From Vibrio crassostreae (GTDB taxonomy: Bacteria > Pseudomonadota > Gammaproteobacteria > Enterobacterales > Vibrionaceae), in contig NZ_AP025477.1 in NCBI RefSeq assembly GCF_024347415.1, forward strand, positions 558,001 through 622,000: DNA of 64,000 nucleotides. The letters run 5' to 3'. How positions within the stretch are numbered: position 1 is the first letter of the stretch; every line of letters starts with the position of its first letter. A model generated the notes under the pieces. It ran no database searches and was not told the DNA's origin. It saw nothing but the letters and a program-made list of their open reading frames with translations. Both the position numbers and the translations under genes were made by a program. Positions 33,607-43,180 of this stretch are shown piece by piece.

Positions 33607-35355
33607 TTAGCTTAGGCCGACGATATTTCCATTACTGTCAATATCTAACGACATGAACGCTGGTTTGTCAGGTAAGCCTGGCATGGTCATCACATTGCCA
33701 CACAACGCGTAAATAAAGCCAGCACCAGCACACAATTTTAGCTCTCTAACGGGTACGTCAAATTGAGCGGGAGCACCTTTTATGTGTGCTTCTGTTGAGA
33801 CCGATAGTGGTGTTTTTGCCAAACAAACTGATAGGTTGCTATAGCCATGCAGTTTGAATTCAGCTAGTTGTTTTTTAGCCAGTGGAGATAGTGAAATACT
33901 TGCCGCGCCATAACCGACTTCAGCGACAGCCATTAGCTTTTCTTCTAGGGTTTGCTCAGAGTGGTACAAAGGCTCAAATTCAGACTCCTTTTGGCAAGCT
34001 TTTACCACGGCGCGAGCCAGTTGAGTCGTCCCTTCGCCGCCTTGACCAAATGCTTCGCTCACTTCAACGCTAACGCTTGGGTCGAAGTCGGTGATCATCT
34101 GTTTCAAAGCATCGAGCTCTTGAGCTGAGTCTTGTGGGAATTGGTTAATCGCAACAACTGTTGGCACTTGGTATTGCTTAACGTTGGTTATGTGCCATTT
34201 TAGGTTCTCAAACCCTGCAACAAGCGCGTCTTGGTCATCATTAAAGATTGAATCTGGTAGTGGGGTGCCCGGTCTTAAATCGTACAAACCTGAGTTCGCT
34301 TTTAATCCGCGTAGTGTCGCAACAACAACGGCACAGTCAGGCTTCTTGTTGGATGCCTTAACCTTGATGTTACATGCTTTTTCGAAACCCATGTCTGAGC
34401 CGAAACCGCCTTCAGTTACCACAAAGTCACTCAGTTTAAGAGCAATCTTATCGGCAATAATTGAAGAGTTACCATGTGCGATGTTTGCGAAAGGCCCGGC
34501 GTGAATTAGGGTAGGAACGCCTTCAAGGGTTTGCATCAATGTTGGTTCAATAGAATCCTTCATTGTTACGGTCATTGCGCCTGCAACATTGAAGTCATCT
34601 GCGGTTAACGGCAAGCCTTGTTTGTTATAAGCAAGTACCACTCGTCCAATGCGCTTTCTTAAATCTTGAAGGTCATCTGCTAGAGCAAGGATAGCCATCA
34701 GCTCTGAAGCGGCTGAGATATCAAATCCATCTTCGCGCTCAAAGCCATTAATTGTTTTGTCTGCTTCGTTCTTGCCTACCGTGATCATGCGTAACGCGCG
34801 GTCATTATGGTCGAGTACACGTCGCCATACGATTCTAGTTGGGTCGATATCCAGTGCTTTTAAGCCTGAGCGCGCTTCAAAGGCTTCTAAGCCTTCACGC
34901 TGTTCATGATACAAACGTGCATCAATTGCTGCAGAGGCAAGGTTGTGAGCGGCCGTAACAGCATGAATGTCACCAGTTAGATGTAGGTTCAACTGTTCCA
35001 TAGGAGCGACTTGAGAGTAGCCACCGCCAGCTGCGCCACCTTTAACACCAAATACAGGGCCCATTGAAGGCTGACGAATACACGCCATCGCTGATTGGTT
35101 AATTTTGGCAAGACCTTGTGCGAGCCCGATGGTGGTCACCGTTTTACCTTCGCCGAGTGGCGTGGGTGTAATCGCCGTGACTACGACCAATTTACCATCT
35201 TGTTGGTTGGAGAGGCGTTCAAGTGATGTGAGAGACACTTTAGATTTGTATTGCCCTAATGGCTGATGTTCGTTGTGTTGTAGGCCAGCTTGCTTGGCAA
35301 CCTCACTGATGTTTTTAAGGGGAGTAGAGCGACAAATATCAATATCAGACAGCAT
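33607..35355 (-). CDS. fhs: Formate-tetrahydrofolate ligase
   Basis: A 582-residue enzyme making 10-formyl-tetrahydrofolate from formate, ATP and THF. The nucleotide-binding loop [10 protein letters not shown] is near residue 65. Other conserved segments are [30 protein letters not shown] and the C-terminal [12 protein letters not shown]. It is slightly longer than Clostridium-type enzymes by an N-terminal extension. A nearly perfect PurR box lies 33-48 bp upstream. With glyA and gcvTHP in the same window it completes a C1-folate interconversion set. A monocistronic transcript is likely. Confidence 0.97.
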   Translation of the reverse strand: MLSDIDICRSTPLKNISEVAKQAGLQHNEHQPLGQYKSKVSLTSLERLSNQQDGKLVVVTAITPTPLGEGKTVTTIGLAQGLAKINQSAMACIRQPSMGPVFGVKGGAAGGGYSQVAPMEQLNLHLTGDIHAVTAAHNLASAAIDARLYHEQREGLEAFEARSGLKALDIDPTRIVWRRVLDHNDRALRMITVGKNEADKTINGFEREDGFDISAASELMAILALADDLQDLRKRIGRVVLAYNKQGLPLTADDFNVAGAMTVTMKDSIEPTLMQTLEGVPTLIHAGPFANIAHGNSSIIADKIALKLSDFVVTEGGFGSDMGFEKACNIKVKASNKKPDCAVVVATLRGLKANSGLYDLRPGTPLPDSIFNDDQDALVAGFENLKWHITNVKQYQVPTVVAINQFPQDSAQELDALKQMITDFDPSVSVEVSEAFGQGGEGTTQLARAVVKACQKESEFEPLYHSEQTLEEKLMAVAEVGYGAASISLSPLAKKQLAEFKLHGYSNLSVCLAKTPLSVSTEAHIKGAPAQFDVPVRELKLCAGAGFIYALCGNVMTMPGLPDKPAFMSLDIDSNGNIVGLS

Positions 35356-35387
35356 ATTTGATCCTTATATCAGAACCGAAAGGTGGT

Positions 35388-35403
35388 ACGTAAACGTTTG
35401 CGT
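35388..35403 (-). promoter_or_regulatory. PurR box upstream of fhs
   Basis: ACGTAAACGTTTGCGT (its complement is ACGCAAACGTTTACGT) matches the 16-bp PurR consensus at nearly every position. It ends 33 bp before the fhs start codon, where it would overlap the promoter or leader. Repression by PurR with hypoxanthine or guanine would tie formyl-THF production to purine demand. Confidence 0.72.
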
Positions 35404-35562
35404 GGCGATAGTACTGTATAAATCTGCCAAGTAAAGGCAAACCACACGAATTATGTGCTGGAAGATAACAGATCTAAAGAGTCATTGCGCGAGATCAAAT
35501 CTTAAACGAGCAAAATATTCGATCTGATTACCTACAGTTGTAGTTATATTGGTGTTGAATAC

Positions 35563-35588
35563 AAAAAGGGCTGCATATAGCAGCCCTT
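35563..35588 (-). terminator. Terminator of gsk
   Basis: AAGGGCTGC and GCAGCCCTT around an ATATA loop; leftward reading ends in a T-run. It lies 60 bp after the gsk stop codon. Confidence 0.9.
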
Positions 35589-35648
35589 CAAGGAATAGGT
35601 AATCTGACTTGGCGTTAACCTCAATCAGTTAACCCCTAATATGGTCGA

Positions 35649-36953
35649 TTAACGATCCCAGTATGTTTCTTCTAAGCTATCTTCGCGTTCAGGTAGCGCA
35701 CGAGAAAGACGAGGAGAGTGCTGAGTCAACACTTCGTAGCTTACACGGTTTGCGTACTTACAAATTTGAGAAAGAGAAGAGTAAGTTAGACAAGTATGCT
35801 CGTGCTTCTCTGAGTTCGGTACGTTCACGTGGTGGTAGCTGTTTGCTGCCATGTCGTGAAGTAGTGCTGAAAGTGCACCATCACCAGCCCCATTCGTGTT
35901 CTTAATCTCAAGTGGGCCACCTAGGTAAGGGCCAATATGAGAGTACACTTTTACAGGGTCTTTACAGTCTTGCTTACGCATCGCGCGGCTGAATTCATAT
36001 TTATTGAACTCAGGGATGTTACCCGGTAACAATGGCAGTGTGGTTTCGCGTTTCGCTGGTTCGTCAGTGTAACCTGCCATGTATAGGCCAATAGGGCCAG
36101 CAGTACATAGAACTAGGTCGACCCATTCAAGCGCTTTGTTAGCCGCCAATAGAGGGTCTTTTTCACCTGTGAGCGCTTCACCTTCGTCTTCGTTCATCGC
36201 GACGATGGTTACGTTCTCTTTCAGGTATTCTTGCCACCATTCAGCGTTACCTTCGATCACATACTTAGTACCAAGTGTTAGTACAACAGGCACATTGTGC
36301 GCTTTCGCGTATTCAATCGCTTTTTGTACCGCTTTTGGCATCGGATCTTCAGGTTTGCCACGCATTAGGTATGACGAGACAACTAATGCAGACGCTTTCT
36401 CGAACACTTTTTCAGGAATGCTCTCTGGAAGAAGTTGGTTCATGTGACCTTCATTGATTGCAAACGTACGTTCGCCATCTTCAGAAATAAGCGTGTAGCA
36501 ACGACCGATTGGACCATCAACAGTTTGAAGGTGATTTAGATTCATACGAGAAGAAGTGCGGCAAAGATAACGATAACCAAATGAGCCAACTTCAATCTTC
36601 TTAGACATAACGCCAAGCAGTACAGATTTGCTGTCTGCAAGTACGGAATAGTTGTGCAGTGTGTTGCCGATAGTATCGCCAGGGTATTGATGCGTGATCA
36701 AACCGCGCTCAACTAACTCTTCATACAGCGCATCTGCTTTACTTTCTTCCAATACTAGTGAGTGACCTTTACTCAGCTCGTATTTTTCTAGGAACTCGTT
36801 GTCAACACGGGCTTCGATATCAACAATCGTTTGGCCAACACCGACAATCGTTGCGCGGTGAAGCTTAGGTGTTTGTTGAATTTGGTTGACCAACGGATCA
36901 CGTGCGTGAGTTGGAAAGTAATGCTTAGATTTACGCTGTCCAGGAAACTTCAT
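35649..36953 (-). CDS. gsk: Inosine-guanosine kinase
   Basis: A 434-residue PfkB-family kinase that phosphorylates guanosine and inosine to GMP and IMP for purine salvage. The PfkB C-terminal signature is NTNGAGDGALSALL with the catalytic Asp near residue 357, and an internal GDTIGNTLHNYSVLADS region is characteristic. Length equals that of E. coli Gsk. Located upstream of fhs on the same strand but separated by a terminator, so independently transcribed. Start at MKFPGQRKSKHYFPTHARDP, the usual family N-terminus. Confidence 0.96.
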   Translation of the reverse strand: MKFPGQRKSKHYFPTHARDPLVNQIQQTPKLHRATIVGVGQTIVDIEARVDNEFLEKYELSKGHSLVLEESKADALYEELVERGLITHQYPGDTIGNTLHNYSVLADSKSVLLGVMSKKIEVGSFGYRYLCRTSSRMNLNHLQTVDGPIGRCYTLISEDGERTFAINEGHMNQLLPESIPEKVFEKASALVVSSYLMRGKPEDPMPKAVQKAIEYAKAHNVPVVLTLGTKYVIEGNAEWWQEYLKENVTIVAMNEDEGEALTGEKDPLLAANKALEWVDLVLCTAGPIGLYMAGYTDEPAKRETTLPLLPGNIPEFNKYEFSRAMRKQDCKDPVKVYSHIGPYLGGPLEIKNTNGAGDGALSALLHDMAANSYHHVNVPNSEKHEHTCLTYSSLSQICKYANRVSYEVLTQHSPRLSRALPEREDSLEETYWDR

Positions 36954-37081
36954 ATGAAAAATACAGTGAAAAAATTTTGCCGCATGATATCACATTTTGT
37001 TTCTGTTTCTTTCATTTTTATTACATTTTGAATCACCTGCACAATGTCTGTACAGGTGAATCGTCTTACTTTGGCTTGAAG

Positions 37082-37558
37082 CTATTCCGCTGGAACAAGT
37101 GTTGCTGGATCTACGTAAGCCTCTGTACCCCAAAGCGGAACGGTTGAAAGGCTATGCTTGAAACTGCCTTCGGTTTCTTTGGTGGTGTAAGACAAGTAAA
37201 GCAGCGACTGATTCTCTGCATCGTAGATACGACGAACCTTCATTGTTTTAAAGAAGATACTTTTCGATTGCTTGAATACCACTTCGCCAGACTTACTCTT
37301 GTCTATTTGAGCAATCATTTCTGGTGTGATTTCACCTGTTTGACGACAAGAGATAGAGCTATCACTTGGATCTGAAAGGCTAAGGTTTGCTTCGATTGAT
37401 GCGATATGACAGGTAACACCTGCGATCTTATCGTCATCTAATGAAGACATCTTGATATCCTTCATTGTGAAGAAACCCAGTGAGACGTCGCCAACCTCGT
37501 TGTCCGAACAGCCAGCTAACATTGTGACGATACCTGCTGCTATTAAGGCTTTTTTCAT
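37082..37558 (-). CDS. creA: CreA-family protein, lipoprotein form
   Basis: A 158-residue protein of the CreA family. Conserved features: GVTCHIAS, SISCRQTGEI, GEVVFKQSKSIFFKTMKVRRIYD and LLYLSYTTKETEGSFKHSLSTVP. Unlike E. coli CreA, which has a plain signal peptide, this one has a lipobox (MLAGC, Cys16), so it is probably anchored to a membrane. The family's function is unknown. A good AAGGA ribosome-binding site precedes the start. It is monocistronic and divergent from a small lipoprotein gene. Confidence 0.9.
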   Translation of the reverse strand: MKKALIAAGIVTMLAGCSDNEVGDVSLGFFTMKDIKMSSLDDDKIAGVTCHIASIEANLSLSDPSDSSISCRQTGEITPEMIAQIDKSKSGEVVFKQSKSIFFKTMKVRRIYDAENQSLLYLSYTTKETEGSFKHSLSTVPLWGTEAYVDPATLVPAE

Positions 37559-37663
37559 AAGAAGTCCTTTTTATTTATATAGTTCTGTTTACTATAAGGA
37601 TATTGAAAGCTTGAATACGAGTGTAGAGCTTTTCGTTAAGTTCTTAAAGGATGTTGTTGGATA

Positions 37664-37789
37664 ATGAAAAATATGAAGCATTTAAAGTACTTGTTGGCCT
37701 TGGTCATGCTCTGTATGCTCTCTGCTTGTAGTTCGGCACCTCAGCCGACCGTATGTCTTCCAAATAACTGCGATATTTGGGGATACTAA
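37664..37789 (+). CDS. 41-residue lipoprotein
   Basis: A short frame starting MKNMKHLKYLLALVMLCML with lipobox LSAC (Cys22), followed by a mature part of only about 20 residues (SSAPQPTVCLPNNCDIWGY) with two further Cys. It ends 17 bp before the next gene's preferred start on the same strand, so the two may be co-transcribed. TTGGAT upstream is a weak ribosome-binding site. Tiny entericidin-like lipoproteins have this shape, but no specific relation is claimed. Confidence 0.6.
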   Translation: MKNMKHLKYLLALVMLCMLSACSSAPQPTVCLPNNCDIWGY

Positions 37790-37806
37790 CCGTAGGTACT
37801 AAAAGA

Positions 37807-38301
37807 ATGAATAACGAAATACCTGAAATTGCACACAAGAAAAACCAATGGCTGTTTAGTCAGCTCGACATTGCTTACCCCGCAAAAGAGAGCCTTCTAG
37901 GCCGCGAACTTTATCAAAGCAAACTCCCATCCAAGACATACCAACTCCTCGCTCACGATCAAACTCCTTCCCAAATTGATGAACTGCATAAAGTTGATTT
38001 CCATAAATTGACCGTACTATTCTCACTTAACCAAGCAAGCGTGTACCAAGATGAAGCCGAAAGGGCACACATGCTTGAGTTCTTGAGCCAAATTATTCTT
38101 TCTGACGATCATGCCTTATATATTGGTACTCAAAATGGTGAAGTTGTGGCGAGCGCTATCGTCACAAAAGCGGAAGACTCCCTACTGATCTCGGATGTCG
38201 TTGCTGGAAATGGCCAAAGTATCAACAACTTTGCTAAGCAGTTACACGATTTTTGGGCACAAGATCATGCTTCTTGCGATAAAGTGTGGATCGAGAACTA
38301 A
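37807..38301 (+). CDS. Conserved hypothetical protein
   Basis: A 164-residue soluble, acidic protein starting MNNEIPEIAHKKNQWLF; an ATG 30 nt upstream would overlap the small lipoprotein gene. The C-terminal half (ALYIGTQNGEVVASAIVTKAEDSLLISDVVA) has a beta-strand pattern similar to GNAT acetyltransferases, but the acetyl-CoA P-loop is not evident, so I do not assign that activity. It is followed 60 bp later by an HD-GYP gene on the same strand. Confidence 0.7.
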   Translation: MNNEIPEIAHKKNQWLFSQLDIAYPAKESLLGRELYQSKLPSKTYQLLAHDQTPSQIDELHKVDFHKLTVLFSLNQASVYQDEAERAHMLEFLSQIILSDDHALYIGTQNGEVVASAIVTKAEDSLLISDVVAGNGQSINNFAKQLHDFWAQDHASCDKVWIEN

Positions 38302-38361
38302 AGATTCTTTGACAAAGCGTTAATCTAAGTACAATACCCCGTCTTATTTAAAGGGTATTGT

Positions 38362-40170
38362 ATGTACAAGCTATTGATATCAATCGCTGTATTGTGTGTT
38401 AGCGCTTATTCTTCACTCAGCTTTGCTAACGACTGGGATATTAAACGTATCCTAGTTTTACACTCATACGAACCTTCTTACCAATGGACCGCTGATTTCC
38501 AAAAAGGGATCGACAGCGCGTTCAGCCAATCTAGAACCGAAGTTAAACTCTCGATCGAGTATTTGGATTCAAAGCGTATCAATAGCTCTGACTACTACGG
38601 TTCTCTCTCGAACTATTTGCAAATCAAATATGCAGGTTATGAATTTGACGGCGTGATTGCGACTGACGATAACGCAGCAAATTTCCTTGAATCGTTAGGT
38701 GCTTTAATTGACCGTTCTACTCCTGTAGTGGCGGTGGGAATCAATGACACCAGTACCGATATGTATGCAGTATCTGACAGAGCAACTGTGCTGTACGAGA
38801 ACGATCAGATAGACGTTAATATTAAGCTGATCTCCAAATTAAGGCCTAATCTAAAGAACCTCTATTTTGTAAATGATTACAGTGTCACGTCTGAGTTAAT
38901 TCACAAAGAAATGAACAAAATGATGGCTGAATTTCCAAATATCAACCTCATAGAAATTCGCGATTTGTCGCTGGAGGATACAAGCCAGTTTTTGGAAGGA
39001 ATCTCTGCAGACGATGCGGTATTGCTCAGTCATTACAACACTGAGTTGAAACAAGGGGTTTACCACACTTACCAAGAGATTGCGGATACCTTGTCAAAAG
39101 CGAGTGCTGCTCCGGTGTTTGCTTTATGGCAGTTTTATATTTCGGGCGATGTTCTCGGTGGTTATGTGAATCACTCACAAAGCATGGGTGAGGAGGCAGT
39201 TGATGCGCTAGACAAATACCTTCCTCTCGGTTTTGCAGAACCGTTAACTCCCGGAGATAACAAACGTTTTGTATTCAACTACCCTGCAATGAAACGATAC
39301 GGGATTAGTGCCAACGCATTACCTGATGAAGCGGTATTCATTAACGAACCTTCTTCCTTTATTCGTAAAAACTTCCAGTTGTTAATGGGGCTGTCGATGG
39401 TGATTGCGGGTTTGAGCCTGATCATCTTGATGCAATTTGTCACTCTGCGCCAAAAGAAAGAGTTGGCCAATAAGAACAAACGAATCTTAAAGCTTCAGAA
39501 ACAGACCTTGAATATCCAAAAGGATATGATTCATGTTCTCGGCGAGGCGATTGAAACTCGCTCTGGCGAAACCGGTAATCACGTTAAGCGTGTAGCCAAG
39601 TTATCCGCATTGCTCGCTAAGTATCGTGGCTTGAGCCATCGCGAGATCGAGATGATTGAGATCATCAGCCCGATGCACGATGTGGGTAAGATTTCTGTCC
39701 CTGAATCGATCTTGGATAAACCTGGTAAATTAACCGACCAAGAGTGGGAGGTGATGAAGCTTCATACTACGGCTGGCTATAACTTACTGAAGAGCGGAGC
39801 GGGTGATATTACCAACCTCGCGGCAATCATTGCTAACGAACATCACGAGCGCTGGGATGGAACAGGATACCCGAATGGCAAAGTGGGAGATGAAATTCAC
39901 TTGTTTGCTCGCATCACCGCCGTAGCCGACGTTTTTGATGCGCTGCTTAGTGCTCGTTGCTACAAAGAACCGTGGCCGTTAGATATGGTAGTCGATTTGT
40001 TCGAGCGAGAGTGTGGCTACCAGTTTGATCCTCAGCTAACGAAATTGCTACTGAAACACTTACCCGAGTTTGTCGCTATCCGAGATTCGTATCCTGATAC
40101 TGGAACTGTGGAATATGCGATTTCACGTTCGCTTGAAGCTAAGGTTTTTGAAGAGTCGGTTGTTAGCTAA
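38362..40170 (+). CDS. HD-GYP c-di-GMP phosphodiesterase with periplasmic ABC-binding-protein-like sensor
   Basis: A 602-residue membrane enzyme. A signal/anchor segment (residues 1-22) leads a periplasmic domain (about 25-320) resembling ABC-type sugar-binding proteins (KRILVLHSYEPSYQWTADFQKGI...FDGVIATDDNAANFL). A transmembrane helix lies at about 337-360, then a short coiled coil and the HD-GYP domain. Its metal site includes His439-Asp440 (MHDVGK), NEHHERWDG, and the Gly-Tyr-Pro motif at 502-504. All key residues are present, so it probably hydrolyses c-di-GMP in response to a periplasmic ligand. GGGTATTG lies before the ATG. Confidence 0.93.
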   Translation: MYKLLISIAVLCVSAYSSLSFANDWDIKRILVLHSYEPSYQWTADFQKGIDSAFSQSRTEVKLSIEYLDSKRINSSDYYGSLSNYLQIKYAGYEFDGVIATDDNAANFLESLGALIDRSTPVVAVGINDTSTDMYAVSDRATVLYENDQIDVNIKLISKLRPNLKNLYFVNDYSVTSELIHKEMNKMMAEFPNINLIEIRDLSLEDTSQFLEGISADDAVLLSHYNTELKQGVYHTYQEIADTLSKASAAPVFALWQFYISGDVLGGYVNHSQSMGEEAVDALDKYLPLGFAEPLTPGDNKRFVFNYPAMKRYGISANALPDEAVFINEPSSFIRKNFQLLMGLSMVIAGLSLIILMQFVTLRQKKELANKNKRILKLQKQTLNIQKDMIHVLGEAIETRSGETGNHVKRVAKLSALLAKYRGLSHREIEMIEIISPMHDVGKISVPESILDKPGKLTDQEWEVMKLHTTAGYNLLKSGAGDITNLAAIIANEHHERWDGTGYPNGKVGDEIHLFARITAVADVFDALLSARCYKEPWPLDMVVDLFERECGYQFDPQLTKLLLKHLPEFVAIRDSYPDTGTVEYAISRSLEAKVFEESVVS

Positions 40171-40475
40171 GTCTCGGTCTATCTTAATCGTTTATACGTC
40201 TTGGTTTTTTTATCTAGTCATCACGATCCGGCTAGGAAGTGGTGATTTATATTTTCCCCTGAAATTGAGTCGCTTATGTAAACCTCGCAGTATTTGATTT
40301 CGTAGGATCTCGGTTAATTTGATGAAAACTATTGCTTATGCTGAGCGATAAAGTGATCAACTCCATATTTCGCGAAGAGAAATAAGCCTGTATCCGCAAA
40401 CTGTTACCTCAATCATCTCGCGCATTGAAAGAACACTATAGGATAAAACTTGGATTCAATCTTAGTGAGATACCT
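40171..40475. other. Intergenic region after the HD-GYP gene
   Basis: About 305 bp, no gene. A plus-strand frame continues upstream of the YieH-like start to 40425 but lacks a better start codon. No strong hairpin or known motif was seen. Confidence 0.4.
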
Positions 40476-41201
40476 ATGCGGTTAGAACAGACTAAATGTG
40501 TAATTTTCGATTGTGATGGAACACTTATCGACAGTGAAAAGCTGTGCTGCCAAGCTTTGGTAAACGTTTTCACTGGCTTTGGGGCGAAGTTGAACGTCAA
40601 CGACTGTTATGCGCACTTCCAAGGTGGGAAGCTGGCCGACATCTTAATGGATACGCAAGCGCGTTTAGGCTTATCTATCTCAATTGATACACTAGAACCG
40701 TTATACCGGATCGAATTAGAAGCACTGTTTCAGCGTCATTTAAAGCCGATGGACGGCGCTATCGAACTTATTGAATTCCTCAAACAACAAGACATTGAGT
40801 TTTGTATCGCTTCCAATGCACCGAAATCTAGAGTTGAATCTTCATTGGCGATGACAGGCATGCTCGATGATTTTAAAGGTAAAGTGTTCTCAGCTTTTGA
40901 TGCTAACAGTTGGAAGCCAGAACCTGATCTAATCATGTACACGGCCATGAATATGGGCTTTCTACCAAATGAGTGCATCTACGTGGATGATACGTTAAAA
41001 GGGATTGAGGCTGGTGTTCGTGCGGGTATCCAATCGTTTCGATTACGCCCGAGTATTGATGAAGCAATCGTAGATCCCGAAGCCGACTCATTAGAACTCG
41101 CGGCTCAGGATATCTACAGTTTAGAAGAAATTTCAGTTTGGATTAATGGCAAGCACTGCTCAAATGGTGGTATATCGAATTCTGCAGCTTTGGTGGGGTA
41201 G
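40476..41201 (+). CDS. yieH: HAD-family phosphatase (YieH-like)
   Basis: A 241-residue HAD phosphatase. Motif I is FDCDGTLIDS, motif II CIASNAPKSRV, motif III Lys in ANSWKPEPDL and motif IV YVDDTLKGIEAG. The sequence follows E. coli YieH (6-phosphogluconate and small phosphoester phosphatase) through the cap region and ends with a longer, poorly conserved tail. The start is ATG 40476. Its 3' end overlaps by about 59 bp the convergent zinc-ribbon gene, so the C-terminal extension may be recent. Confidence 0.82.
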   Translation: MRLEQTKCVIFDCDGTLIDSEKLCCQALVNVFTGFGAKLNVNDCYAHFQGGKLADILMDTQARLGLSISIDTLEPLYRIELEALFQRHLKPMDGAIELIEFLKQQDIEFCIASNAPKSRVESSLAMTGMLDDFKGKVFSAFDANSWKPEPDLIMYTAMNMGFLPNECIYVDDTLKGIEAGVRAGIQSFRLRPSIDEAIVDPEADSLELAAQDIYSLEEISVWINGKHCSNGGISNSAALVG

Positions 41202-41358
41202 AGCCTAGTTGAAGACTGACTACCTTACTGAATTGTTTGGTATGGAAACCGCAAGATGCACAAGTAAACTTTTCTCCACTTTCTGAAAGCAGATACTCGT
41301 CATGTTGGCATAAAGGGCATGTAATGTCGTCGGTGTTTTGTGTTTCTGTTTTATTCAT
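41143..41358 (-). CDS. Small zinc-ribbon protein
   Basis: A 71-residue protein with two CxxC knuckles, CPLC and CASC, about 20 residues apart (ITCPLCQHDEYLLSESGEKFTCASCGFHTKQF), forming a probable zinc ribbon. A good AGGTGA ribosome-binding site precedes the ATG. It overlaps the end of the convergent YieH-like gene. Function unknown; such ribbons occur in small nucleic-acid or protein-binding factors. Confidence 0.75.
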   Translation of the reverse strand: MNKTETQNTDDITCPLCQHDEYLLSESGEKFTCASCGFHTKQFSKVVSLQLGSTPPKLQNSIYHHLSSACH

Positions 41359-41537
41359 TATGTGTCACCTGCAGCAAGAGGGTAAGCGAAAAAAGACCCG
41401 TTCAATTAGATTACTCCTAAGCTCGAATATTAGACAGTTCTGACACTTCTTAATCTCTCCTTTGCGACTTGCTTCATGGTAATTGATAATGTCATCGTTA
41501 TTGACCATGGTTCTTGTAATGTTATTAAACAAAAGTC

Positions 41538-41563
41538 AAAAAAAGGACCCATTACGAGTCCTC
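41538..41563 (-). terminator. Terminator of the chemotaxis receptor gene
   Basis: Read leftward, AGGAC and GTCCT form a short stem around a 9-nt loop followed by seven T residues. Located 45 bp after the stop codon. Confidence 0.7.
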
Positions 41564-41607
41564 ATTAGTCTATTTTCAATTCACGCCACTAGTTAGCCTG
41601 CTGATCC

Positions 41608-43032
41608 TTAAGTGCGGTATCGCGCCAACGTCTGAGACAAAGAAACCGACGCTTCCGTTAGTCTAGATACGCCATTTGACGAATTCTGAGCGACGTCTTT
41701 AATCACATCGGATTGGCTGCGAATATCGTTAAGTTCTGCTGCAATCGTATTGGCAACGTTGCTTTGTTCATCGGCTGATGTTGCAATCTGGATACTCATG
41801 TCCATCAGCGCTTGTGCAGAATCTGCAATCGAGTTTACGTCGTGACCAATGTTAGAAATCAGCTGGCTACTGGTTTGCGCCTGATCGACCGTTTGCTCTG
41901 TGATCTTTGCAATATTTTGACTCTCTTGTTGTAAGCGCTCAATCATCGCTTGGATCTCAACGGTAGCTGACTGAGTGCGACTTGCGAGTGTTCTTACTTC
42001 ATCAGCAACAACAGCGAAACCACGACCTTGTTCGCCCGCACGAGCGGCTTCAATCGCAGCGTTCAAAGCCAGTAAGTTGGTTTGTTCTGAAATTGCGTTG
42101 ATCGTCGTGATGACTTCGTTAATTTGGCTCGTGTTCACATTCAAGCTGGTCACAGAAGATGAGGTTTGTTCAATCAAAGAAGAAAGGGTGGTGATTTCTG
42201 AGATTGCTTGTTGAACCTTCGCGTGGCTGTCGTTGATCTGCTGTGCGTCTTGTTCTGTTTGCTCTGTTGAACGTGCAGAGATGTTAGACACTTCATTAGC
42301 AGATGCGGTCATCTGGTCCATTGCAGTAGCAACCGAATCTAGAGATGCGTTTTGGCTCATGATTTGTGTTTCGCTGCGCTTCATCTCTGTTTCGAAAGAA
42401 GCCGACGTTTCACTTAGGGTTGCTGCACTGTGGTTTACGTTGTTAACTAACTCACTGAGCGTGTCCATTGAACGGTCAAGAGCACAACCAATTGTGCCGA
42501 ATTCGTCACGGCCAGGATGGAAGCCAAGGCGTGAAGTTAAGTCACCATCACCAATCTTTTGAGTGGTTGAATAAAGTACCCACAGCGCACCACCTAAGAA
42601 GGTCGCTACCCAGTAACAGAAAAGACCAAAAGGCACACACCATAAAAGACTGAGTAATAAAGTGTACAATGCTTGCTGCTTTTGGTTTTGTGTATCGTTG
42701 TTTGAGACGGTAAGAGAGTAATAATTACCATCTTGTCCAATAGCCGTTGCGGTAACCGTGCCATTGTTCGAAATGATGGTCTCTTGAGGACGAGTTTGTT
42801 GGCTAACAGTACGAACAGAGGCAGGGGAATCTGACGCTGATAAAATACCTTTGAGTTGATACTCAACTTGCTGTTTTGCACTTGCGTCAATTTGTTCCAT
42901 TTTATTGACGTAGTTGAGTCCAGCTAGGCTCGCCACAGCGGCGAAAAAGATTAAGAAAATGACCCAAAACTTATCGTTGATAGACATTTTAATAAACAGT
43001 TTGTCTATCGTTCGAAATTGTACTTCTTTCAT
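41608..43032 (-). CDS. Methyl-accepting chemotaxis protein
   Basis: A 474-residue receptor. The first transmembrane helix is at about residues 20-42 and is followed by a short (about 70 residues) periplasmic part. The second helix (about 118-148, [22 protein letters not shown]) leads into a HAMP domain with [10 protein letters not shown] long signalling coiled coil has the conserved hairpin tip [35 protein letters not shown]. The small sensor domain is not a recognised ligand-binding family. A perfect 11-bp hairpin sits between -5 and the start codon region, masking the ribosome-binding site. Confidence 0.95.
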   Translation of the reverse strand: MKEVQFRTIDKLFIKMSINDKFWVIFLIFFAAVASLAGLNYVNKMEQIDASAKQQVEYQLKGILSASDSPASVRTVSQQTRPQETIISNNGTVTATAIGQDGNYYSLTVSNNDTQNQKQQALYTLLLSLLWCVPFGLFCYWVATFLGGALWVLYSTTQKIGDGDLTSRLGFHPGRDEFGTIGCALDRSMDTLSELVNNVNHSAATLSETSASFETEMKRSETQIMSQNASLDSVATAMDQMTASANEVSNISARSTEQTEQDAQQINDSHAKVQQAISEITTLSSLIEQTSSSVTSLNVNTSQINEVITTINAISEQTNLLALNAAIEAARAGEQGRGFAVVADEVRTLASRTQSATVEIQAMIERLQQESQNIAKITEQTVDQAQTSSQLISNIGHDVNSIADSAQALMDMSIQIATSADEQSNVANTIAAELNDIRSQSDVIKDVAQNSSNGVSRLTEASVSLSQTLARYRT

Positions 43033-43038
43033 AAAAAC

Positions 43039-43063
43039 TCCACGGTAAATCCTTTACCGTGGA
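43039..43063 (-). promoter_or_regulatory. Perfect 11-bp hairpin over the receptor gene's ribosome-binding site
   Basis: Read leftward: TCCACGGTAAA, loop GGA, TTTACCGTGGA, then GTTTTTATG where ATG is the start codon. The 3' arm carries the TGGAG ribosome-binding site, and the loop carries an AAGGA-like sequence. With the five T residues following, the same structure could act as a transcription terminator. Either way it should strongly limit expression unless opened. Confidence 0.75.
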
Positions 43064-43180
43064 CTCTAAATAACCGACCTCAATAAAAATGTGATATCAA
43101 TCGACTAATTGTGAAAATTAATGATATCAACATGTCATTTATGAGATCTCAATCAAGTATTTATATCCTGTATGGGTTTA

